A stretch of DNA of 12,764 nucleotides from Candidatus Sabulitectum sp. (GTDB lineage Bacteria; Fermentibacterota; Fermentibacteria; Fermentibacterales; JCC-6), in NCBI GenBank assembly GCA_029940175.1, contig JAOZRM010000078.1, forward strand, positions 1 to 12,764. The letters run 5' to 3'. The notes beneath the pieces were generated by a model. It ran no database searches, was not told where the DNA came from, and saw only the letters and a program-made list of their open reading frames with translations. The number at the start of each line of letters is the position of its first letter. Position 1 is the first letter of the stretch. Positions 7,378 to 12,764 of this stretch are shown piece after piece. A program made the position numbers and the translations under genes.

Positions 7378-8040
7378 TTACTCTCCTCTTCTTCCAGCAA
7401 TAAGACGTGCTTCTTCGCTGTTGGGATAGCTCTCCAGAATAACGGTTTCAAGTCTATGCATCTCTGCAACTGCAGAATTGGCACTGTAAATTGCTGCAGC
7501 CCTAGCCAGAGCAGGAGCTGCCTTCTCTGACATGGGGTACTTGTAGTAAACTGCAGCCAACTCCTCGATGGCCCTGTGAGTCTCTCCCAGGCTCTGGTGA
7601 CAGAGGGCAAGATAATACAACGCATCATCGGCAACGTCGGCATCGGGACTTCCCATGGCAACTTCATAAAAACCGTCGGCTGCAACGGAGTAACCACCCT
7701 GCTGATACTGACTGAAAGCCTCTTCGTAGGCAGTCTGTACACCGGGAGATGTTCCCTCCGATCCAGCAGAGTTCCGAGTATTGAGCATCCTCTCGAGCTG
7801 ATCAGCCAGTTCAAGAAGATTCTGTGTCACATCCCCGCTTCGCATACCAGCTTGAGCCTGCAGGGCCCTTAAAAGAATCTCATTCTGGGCAGCAATCACT
7901 TTAAGAGAATCAAGCTCTGCAGACATCTGATCGGTTCTGCTGTCAATGTCTTCTACTCTACCTGGGGAGTGAACCCATTGGCCGCCCCAGCATGAAGTAA
8001 AGAGTAAAACAGCTGATGCAGTTAGCAATAAAGTCTTCAT
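7378..8040 (-). CDS. cpoB: CpoB/YbgF-like envelope TPR protein, probable lipoprotein
   Basis: This 220-residue protein has a signal sequence with a lipobox-like end, LLFTSC, and Cys17 as the likely lipidated residue. Phe at -3 is unusual for a lipobox. Residues about 29-65 look like a coiled coil (DIDSRTDQMSAELDSLKV and on), followed by a polar linker and TPR repeats from about 103 to the end, with pairs of helices such as YEEAFSQYQQGGYSVAADGF and LYYLALCHQSLGETHRAIEEL. This coiled coil plus TPR order matches CpoB (YbgF). In E. coli that protein links Tol-Pal to peptidoglycan synthesis during division, but there it is a soluble periplasmic protein. The ATG is 2 bases after the pal stop with GGAG upstream, so it is co-translated with pal. 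The name rests on domain order and on the neighbours tolB and pal. Confidence 0.8.
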   Translation of the reverse strand: MKTLLLTASAVLLFTSCWGGQWVHSPGRVEDIDSRTDQMSAELDSLKVIAAQNEILLRALQAQAGMRSGDVTQNLLELADQLERMLNTRNSAGSEGTSPGVQTAYEEAFSQYQQGGYSVAADGFYEVAMGSPDADVADDALYYLALCHQSLGETHRAIEELAAVYYKYPMSEKAAPALARAAAIYSANSAVAEMHRLETVILESYPNSEEARLIAGRRGE

Positions 8041-8042
8041 GC

Positions 8043-8573
8043 TTACTCCGGAAGAACGCGCAGATGAACGCGTCTGTTCTGGGAAAGAGCCCAGTCATCA
8101 TCTCCAGAGACAAAAGGTCGCTCCTTGCCGTAGCTCACTGTCTCAATTCTTGATGCAGGAATACCGTAATTTGACAGATAATCGTACACAGACTGGGCTC
8201 TTCTCTCTCCCAGTGCAAGGTTGTAATCAATGGTTCCCCGGCTGTCACAGTGTCCCTCAAGCAGCAGTCGGAAGCCCTGATTATTCATGACATAGTCAGC
8301 ATCAGCCATAAGAACCTGAAGCATTTCAGCAGAAATGTCCTCAGAGTTGTAATCGAAGAAAACGTCATTCAAAATCAGTTGATGATCTGCAAGCTGATCA
8401 GCATAGGTTACAACTGTATCGTCCACCCAAACACCTACATCAAGGGTATCATCACTGATAAATGCAAGAGAATCAGGGTCAGTATCCGGATCATCATTAA
8501 CATCATCCGGCCTGCAACCGGCAACCAGACCGGCTATCAGGCAGCACATTAAAACCAGTGTTATTTTTTTCAC
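8043..8573 (-). CDS. pal: Peptidoglycan-associated lipoprotein Pal (OmpA-like domain)
   Basis: This 176-residue outer-membrane lipoprotein non-covalently binds peptidoglycan. The start is the GTG at 8571-8573, with AGGGAGG 6 bases upstream and a signal sequence from residue 1. It overlaps the tolB stop as GTGA. The frame is open to an ATG at 8606, but that would put 11 unlikely residues before the signal. The lipobox ends LVAGC with Cys20. A very acidic linker (residues 23-52, rich in D) comes before the OmpA_C-like domain. That domain holds FFDYNSEDIS at 72-81 and the hallmark EGHCDSRGT through ALGERRA at 106-126, including the residues that contact diaminopimelate. Its neighbours tolB and cpoB support Pal over a generic OmpA protein. 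Confidence 0.94.
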   Translation of the reverse strand: MKKITLVLMCCLIAGLVAGCRPDDVNDDPDTDPDSLAFISDDTLDVGVWVDDTVVTYADQLADHQLILNDVFFDYNSEDISAEMLQVLMADADYVMNNQGFRLLLEGHCDSRGTIDYNLALGERRAQSVYDYLSNYGIPASRIETVSYGKERPFVSGDDDWALSQNRRVHLRVLPE

Positions 8574-9763
8574 TGAGTTCCTCCCTGAATTGTCACAGGT
8601 GACCATGTTGCGCAGTAGCTTTCTCTACCGCTGGATAACCTGTATACAGTTAGTTTGTTTAATTCAAGCAGATAAATGGATCTTACTCCGTCCCTGTCGC
8701 TGGAAAAGGCCAGATGCCCACCGGTTGGAGACCACACGGGATCCTCGTTGAGCGAACCTTCAGAAGTGACCTGTCTGATATCAGTTCCATCAACATTCAT
8801 TACAAATATATGGAAATTGCCGTCTGCTCTGGCGCAATAAGCAATTCTGTCTCCAGCTGGAGACCATGACGGGCTGTCGCAGTACCCGTGGGCGAAACCG
8901 GCTCTTTCAGCAGTTCCACCTTCAGAATCCATTATGTAAAGCTGTGGATAACCCACCCTGTCGCTGGTCAGGATCATCTGCTGCCCCGTTGGCGAGAATG
9001 AAGCGGATGTTTCAATCGACCCTCTTGCAGTGAGTCTCTGAATGCTCTCCAGTGCTGTATCAAATCTGTGAATATCTGAATTACCGCTTATGCTCCTGGT
9101 AAATGCAATGAATCTGGAATCTGGAGTCCACGCAGGAGAGGTGTTCAATCCTCCGCTGACAACCCTCCTGGCAGAAGAATTCTCGAACGAATACAGATAA
9201 AGATCTCCCAGACCATTCCGGTAGGAAGTAAATGCAATATCTTCACCGTCAGGGCTCCATGCAGGTGTTGTGATGACTTCATTATCGGTGATGACTACCT
9301 GTGGTGCACGTGTGTCGAGTGATTGTACACTAAGGGAGTAAACACCGTTGCTTCTGGAAATGTATGCTACTCTGGTGGAAGCAATTCCCTGTTCTCCGGA
9401 GAGCAGATAGACAAACTCATCTGCAAACCTGTGAATGAGTGATTCCCAGGAGGTACCGGAATACTCCTTCTTCAGAAGCATTTCTCCCTCTGCTCCTTCA
9501 ACATCCACCGACAAAATGAAGTTACCGCTTCTCCCTGAAAGCACACACCTTGCGTGTGCATAGCCGTCTTCCCGGTCCGCAGTTTCCAGTATACCTGAAA
9601 AATCAATATCAAATTCAAGCTGATCCAGGGCATCTGAAGCCTCCCGGCAACCGGAAAGTTCCACGCTGACTGGAATGCACTGATCTCCAACAGGAGTCAT
9701 CTGCATAAACTCGGATGAAAAACCGCTGAATGCGAGAACCAATCCCGCCATCAGATACTTCAT
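8570..9763 (-). CDS. tolB: TolB-like periplasmic beta-propeller protein of the Tol-Pal system
   Basis: This protein of about 397 residues is likely periplasmic. It has an N-terminal signal peptide (MKYLMAGLVLAFSGFSS), an N-terminal alpha/beta domain to about residue 135, and a C-terminal propeller made of repeats with WSPDG-type turns: AWSPDGEDIAF, AWTPDSRFIAF, SFSPTGQQMIL, SWSPAGDRIAY, VWSPTGGHLAF and a final TWSP. TolB binds Pal and is part of the envelope-constriction machinery. I chose the ATG at 9761-9763. A GTG four codons upstream (9773-9775) has AGG about 9 bases before it and could be the real start. Immediate downstream pal with a GTGA overlap supports TolB over a generic PD40 protein. 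tolQ, tolR and tolA do not precede it; an S9 peptidase does. Confidence 0.88.
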   Translation of the reverse strand: MKYLMAGLVLAFSGFSSEFMQMTPVGDQCIPVSVELSGCREASDALDQLEFDIDFSGILETADREDGYAHARCVLSGRSGNFILSVDVEGAEGEMLLKKEYSGTSWESLIHRFADEFVYLLSGEQGIASTRVAYISRSNGVYSLSVQSLDTRAPQVVITDNEVITTPAWSPDGEDIAFTSYRNGLGDLYLYSFENSSARRVVSGGLNTSPAWTPDSRFIAFTRSISGNSDIHRFDTALESIQRLTARGSIETSASFSPTGQQMILTSDRVGYPQLYIMDSEGGTAERAGFAHGYCDSPSWSPAGDRIAYCARADGNFHIFVMNVDGTDIRQVTSEGSLNEDPVWSPTGGHLAFSSDRDGVRSIYLLELNKLTVYRLSSGRESYCATWSPVTIQGGTQ

Positions 9764-9808
9764 TGAACACCACACTTTCGCTTACCTGAAAAGATTACCT
9801 GTATGGCT

Positions 9809-9814
9809 ACTATA
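9809..9814 (-). promoter_or_regulatory. Possible -10 box for tolB-pal-cpoB
   Basis: On the minus strand the spacer reads TATAGT here, 45 bases before the tolB ATG, in an A+T-rich setting. No good -35 hexamer lies 16-18 bases upstream. The only other support is that the peptidase gene upstream has a different composition and probably does not drive tolB. Confidence 0.2.
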
Positions 9815-9862
9815 CTATTCCAAAGCACAAAATTGTTCCATTACCGAAGTGATCCTCCCTGA

Positions 9863-9917
9863 TTAAGGTGGAACCACTGTCACAACTTCTCCCTTTGTTG
9901 TTTCAACAATGACAGCC
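9863..9917 (-). pseudogene. Possible remnant tail of a lost gene between the S9 peptidase and tolB
   Basis: Just after the peptidase stop, in another frame, the minus strand reads KAVIVETTKGEVVTVVPP and then TAA at 9863-9865. This has the look of a protein C-terminus with alternating beta-strand residues. It is followed by GGGAGG (plus 9854-9859) that has no suitably spaced gene start: the next ATG, 12 bases on, encodes only 8 codons. The frame extends upstream only to a TGA inside the peptidase end. This could be the cut-off end of an earlier neighbour of tolB, or chance. The stretch also holds a weak TTGTTG/CAACAA inverted repeat (plus 9895-9909) that is too A+T-rich to be a convincing terminator. 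Confidence 0.15.
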
Positions 9918-12407
9918 TTACGGTGTAGCTGCTCCAGCTCCCTTCACATACTCATCGAACCACCTGAGCTGCTCCCACAGCACGTGCTCCAAACTCTCTC
10001 TGGCCTGATAACCGTGGTCCTCGAAGGGCAGCAAGACCAGTCGGGCTGTGCCGCCGGACCCGCGTACTGCTTCAAAAAAGATCTCAGACTGAAATGTGAG
10101 AGTTCCCGGGTTGGAATCATCGTTCCCGTGAATGATCAGAATTGGCTCGTTGACCTGATCCGCGAAAAAGACAGGCGAGAGTTGGATATATGCAGCCTCT
10201 GCTTCAAAAAGGGTGCGTCTCTCTGCCTGAAAGCCGAAGGGCTGGTTGGTTTTGTTGTAAGAGCCACTGCGTGCTATACCAGCCTGGAACAGATCTGTGT
10301 GAGCCAGAAGGTTGGCAACCATAAGCGCACCGTGGCTGTGGCCTATTACACCAATTCTCTCCGGATCAGCAACTCCCATATCAACAGCTTTTGCAACTGC
10401 AGCTTCAGCATCAGCAATGAGCTGGGGCACAAAGGTATCGTATGTAGTTTCGGGATCGCCAAGCATTGGCATAGCAGTATGATTCAGTACAGCGTATCCC
10501 TGCAGAAGGAAGTACAGGTGTGAGGCACCATAGATACGCATAAAGCGCTGGGCTGAGCCCCTGACCTGCCCGGCAGTTGCAGCACCGGAATACTCTAGCG
10601 GGTAAGCATCCACCACCGTGGGCAGAGGTGTTCCCTCTTCGTAACCCGGTGGCAGGTACAAGTGGAAACTCAATGGTACGCCATCTTCACGCTGAAAGTG
10701 AACAATACGCTTCTCAATCTCCCGGAGCAGAGGTGTTGGGTCCTCAAAAAGCGTGATCGGTACACGAGTCAAAGCCCTGGCCGCCTCGCCCTCAGAAGCT
10801 TCAATATCTTCACCCAGCGAAGCAAGGTAATAGTTAGGTACATCAACACTGGACTCGGAACGCAATACAAAGCGATCCGAGGTTCCGGCAAAAGCCATGA
10901 AGAACTCGTAGCGGTCAGGGGGACAGCGGAACAAACGGCGGGTTTCTCCTGTGTTCAGATCTCTCAGATCAAGAAAGGGCCTGTCCCCCTGTTCAGTTGC
11001 ACCGGTACCCATGAAATAAACAGCATCACCAGTCTGATGCATTACCCACTGGCCATTTGCCAGCTGACGCAAAACCGGGCTGCCGGGATCACCATACCGG
11101 TCTCCCACATCCCGGTGGTGCCATAAACGAGCCGTACCTTCATCAACATCCAGAAGCCACACATAAAACCAGCGGTTCATGCGTTCATACTGACCAAGCA
11201 TGAGAGTTCCACTCTCTTCGCCCCACATCATCTGCCGGGGCAGGAGACGATGCTCCGCCAGGAATACTTCCTCCGGCTCATCAGTGAACGGAGCTTTGAG
11301 TCGCATCAAGCGATCCCGATACGGCACTTCAGCAACAGGATCACCACCGTCCAGAGCCTCTACCCAGTAAAGCTCGTGGGGGGAAGTAGCACGCCAGAAC
11401 ACCGAGCGCGGCCCGAGAGAAACGCCATGTATAGGCACCTGATCCGCAAGAGGAAGTGAAGCAACACTGGCAACCGGTTCCCCCTGAGAGTTCCACACTT
11501 CAATCTCTGTAGCAAATCGCCACCATGCCACTTCGTGTGACCATGGGCCAATCAGGCGCTCCACCAGAATGTACTCCCCGTCCGGAGAGAAAATGGTGCT
11601 GCAGTAGTGCGCCTTATCACCAATGACAGAGATACTACCGCTGATTGGATCAACGATCACGGGTTCAGACCTGCAGTAGTAATCGAACAGGGCGTCATCG
11701 TGTGCAGTTTGAAGCAGATTGCGAGCCTCGTATGTGGATCGCGCCGAGGCACCTGTTCCCTCTGCGATCATTGGACCTACTGGAATAGCAGGAGGCAGGG
11801 GTTCATCTCCACGATCAGGAACGCGGAGCACAAGCAGATGCTCCTGGTCAGGCAACCACTGAACAGCAGTGCCAATAAGGGGATTAAGAGCCACTTCCTC
11901 TATTTCAATTAAATCACCCGCCACCGAGCCAACCCACAATCCAAGGTGGTCCGGGTGAGCTACTGTAAGTGCAAAATGCTCTCCATCGGAAGTAAATACT
12001 ACACCGTAAACCTCCAGATCTTCTGGCAGATCCAGTGGAGTAACCGCACCACCCTCTACCTGAACCAGACGGGGGGATGTTCCTCCTCTGCGCCCGTGTA
12101 CGCAGTTGAGTGCAGGATTGACCCGAATACCTGCCAGTTCGTACATCGGCGCTGCAAGCTCAACCAGAGAAGGATAAACTACCGGATCTGCAAGAAGCAG
12201 ATACTCCCCTGTTGGTGCTGTCCAGACCCATGGAAGCCGTGGTGCATACAGCACATCCAGCAACTCTTCAGGCGGAGACTGCCAGTGGGCTTCCAGCTCT
12301 GTACTCTCGAATGCAACTGCACCGGGCACAAAAATAATAGCGATCAACGAAGCTGCAAGAAAAGACGGCAATGCCACATATCCGGTATTCACTTTTTGCC
12401 TCCCCAT
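9918..12407 (-). CDS. Exported S9 family peptidase, glutamyl-endopeptidase-like (S9D type)
   Basis: This 829-residue protein has a strong signal peptide (hydrophobic FLAASLIAIIFVPGAVA, cleavage likely after AVA near residue 32), a long beta-propeller region (about 50-560) and a C-terminal alpha/beta-hydrolase domain. Catalytic residues are visible as S691 in GHSHGA, D764 in HGNDDSNPGT and H798 in EDHGYQARES. The NPGT-x-x-x-QSE, GGTARLVLLP and NLLAHTDLFQAGIARSGSYN stretches match the S9D glutamyl endopeptidase group rather than dipeptidyl peptidases. That group usually has GHSYGA, with Tyr where His is here. It is probably periplasmic or surface-attached and cleaves peptides, perhaps after Glu. 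The start is unclear: the ATG at 12407 gives a basic n-region (GRQK), but GGGGAGG lies right after it, 6 bases before a GTG at 12390-12392 that could be the true start. G+C is visibly higher than in its neighbours. Confidence 0.9.
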   Translation of the reverse strand: MGRQKVNTGYVALPSFLAASLIAIIFVPGAVAFESTELEAHWQSPPEELLDVLYAPRLPWVWTAPTGEYLLLADPVVYPSLVELAAPMYELAGIRVNPALNCVHGRRGGTSPRLVQVEGGAVTPLDLPEDLEVYGVVFTSDGEHFALTVAHPDHLGLWVGSVAGDLIEIEEVALNPLIGTAVQWLPDQEHLLVLRVPDRGDEPLPPAIPVGPMIAEGTGASARSTYEARNLLQTAHDDALFDYYCRSEPVIVDPISGSISVIGDKAHYCSTIFSPDGEYILVERLIGPWSHEVAWWRFATEIEVWNSQGEPVASVASLPLADQVPIHGVSLGPRSVFWRATSPHELYWVEALDGGDPVAEVPYRDRLMRLKAPFTDEPEEVFLAEHRLLPRQMMWGEESGTLMLGQYERMNRWFYVWLLDVDEGTARLWHHRDVGDRYGDPGSPVLRQLANGQWVMHQTGDAVYFMGTGATEQGDRPFLDLRDLNTGETRRLFRCPPDRYEFFMAFAGTSDRFVLRSESSVDVPNYYLASLGEDIEASEGEAARALTRVPITLFEDPTPLLREIEKRIVHFQREDGVPLSFHLYLPPGYEEGTPLPTVVDAYPLEYSGAATAGQVRGSAQRFMRIYGASHLYFLLQGYAVLNHTAMPMLGDPETTYDTFVPQLIADAEAAVAKAVDMGVADPERIGVIGHSHGALMVANLLAHTDLFQAGIARSGSYNKTNQPFGFQAERRTLFEAEAAYIQLSPVFFADQVNEPILIIHGNDDSNPGTLTFQSEIFFEAVRGSGGTARLVLLPFEDHGYQARESLEHVLWEQLRWFDEYVKGAGAATP

Positions 12408-12609
12408 ATTCCAGTGGTGTATGATACTTGTGCTGATATTCAGTGAACATACAACATTGATAGCCGATTTGTCTTGAAGTCTGGTTCCCTGATGCAGTTG
12501 ACTGATTATGTCAATTCAGAATCTCTTTCATATTGTCAGGTGATGGAACTTTTCCGGTTGATCTTTCTTAACTGATAGCAGATAATGACAGATTCGTTCA
12601 CTACTCTGT

Positions 12610-12635
12610 TTGAATGCTGTCAGAAATGCATTCAA
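12610..12635. repeat. Perfect 8-bp inverted repeat
   Basis: TTGAATGC at 12610-12617 and GCATTCAA at 12628-12635 are exact reverse complements, separated by 10 bases. The symmetry fits a regulator operator or a small hairpin. It lies about 200 bases upstream of the peptidase start. Confidence 0.5.
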
Positions 12636-12669
12636 TATCTCCGGTCTTTCAAATGGCATCTATTTCGCA

Positions 12670-12718
12670 GGATTGAATCTGGATAATAAAAGAATTACTT
12701 CAAGATTCACTGTAATCC
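12670..12718. repeat. Imperfect inverted repeat
   Basis: GGATTGAATCT at 12670-12680 pairs with AGATTC at 12703-12708 and AATCC at 12714-12718. This gives 6 plus 5 base pairs interrupted by a 5-base bulge, around a 22-base A+T-rich centre. It is weaker than its two neighbours. Confidence 0.3.
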
Positions 12719-12734
12719 GGTAAAATCAGCATAT

Positions 12735-12763
12735 CCCGGAGGGAGCACGGAACTTCCTCCGGG
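12735..12763. terminator. Strong G+C-rich hairpin, possible terminator of a gene beyond the window
   Basis: CCCGGAGGGA at 12735-12744 and TTCCTCCGGG at 12754-12763 form a 10-bp stem with one G-T pair and a 9-base loop. On the minus strand it is followed by ATATGCTGATTTTA, which has only a short T-run set back from the stem. On the plus strand what follows lies outside the window. It could end an upstream minus-strand gene or a converging or diverging transcript. It does not belong to the peptidase, which starts downstream of it. Confidence 0.45.
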
Positions 12764-12764
12764 C

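Larger units (their letters stand above)
12408..12764. other. Gene-free stretch upstream of the S9 peptidase
   Basis: I see no coding frame with a ribosome binding site here on either strand and no RNA gene. It holds three inverted repeats: 12610-12635, 12670-12718 and 12735-12763. It also holds a weak promoter candidate just before the peptidase: minus-strand TATCAT (plus 12421-12426) with TGTTCA 17 bases upstream (plus 12444-12449). Transcription from that -10 would start near 12414, leaving almost no leader for the ATG at 12407 but a normal one for the GTG at 12392. Confidence 0.4.

Noticed and set aside
8574..8606. A longer Pal start at an ATG inside tolB
   Set aside because: It would place 11 polar residues before the signal sequence; the GTG at 8573 has AGGGAGG at ideal spacing.
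9895..9909. TTGTTG/CAACAA hairpin as terminator of the S9 peptidase
   Set aside because: The stem is six mostly A-T pairs and is followed by AGGGAG rather than a T-run.
9909..10523. Open frames on the plus strand, including one of about 200 codons here and one at 952-1410
   Set aside because: They lie wholly or mainly antisense to well-supported genes, have no recognisable domains and lack ribosome binding sites.
1..12764. A hidden defence, toxin-antitoxin, CRISPR or mobile-element system
   Set aside because: All long frames belong to recognisable housekeeping, envelope or peptidase families. No spaced direct repeats, transposase or integrase motifs were seen.

Overview
The window is a dense bacterial segment in which every supported gene lies on the minus strand, so transcription runs from right to left. 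A lipoprotein Pal, TolB and a CpoB-type periplasmic TPR protein indicate a cell with an outer membrane (Gram-negative plan). Base composition is moderate: sample lines counted by eye are about 48% G+C, rising to about 58-62% in the peptidase gene. Shine-Dalgarno-type sites (GGAGG, GAGGAG, GGGGAG) precede several genes. No marker fixes the phylum. Gene content and order do not look like standard Proteobacteria, and an uncultured Gram-negative phylum (FCB group, Fermentibacteria or similar) is a guess only.

Layout in the direction of transcription. (1) 12764-12408: about 357 bases with no gene but three inverted repeats. (2) 12407-9918: a large exported S9 peptidase of the glutamyl-endopeptidase-like (S9D) type, visibly richer in G+C than its neighbours. 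(3) 9917-9764: a spacer holding what may be the tail of a lost gene, an orphan Shine-Dalgarno site and a possible tolB promoter. (4) 9763-7378: tolB, pal and cpoB, with a GTGA stop-start overlap and then a 2-base gap. tolQ, tolR and tolA are not in the window. (5) 7377-7195: a spacer with a stem-loop ahead of tig. (6) 7194-1: a tightly packed run of tig, clpP, clpX, engB, purA, a tatD-radical SAM fusion, rsmA/ksgA and the first 22 codons of an exported protein. Gaps in this run are 5 bases or less and several are stop-start overlaps, so one operon is likely.

Functionally, the left operon joins nascent-chain folding (trigger factor), the ClpXP protease, ribosome assembly (EngB/YsxC, RsmA), adenylate synthesis (PurA) and a TatD hydrolase fused to a radical SAM domain. 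The middle cluster is the Pal/TolB/CpoB part of the Tol-Pal envelope system. The main curiosities are an Asn in place of the catalytic Asp of ClpP, the TatD-radical SAM fusion, and the compositionally distinct S9 peptidase sitting directly upstream of tolB next to a possible gene remnant. I see no defence system, CRISPR array, insertion sequence, tRNA or rRNA.
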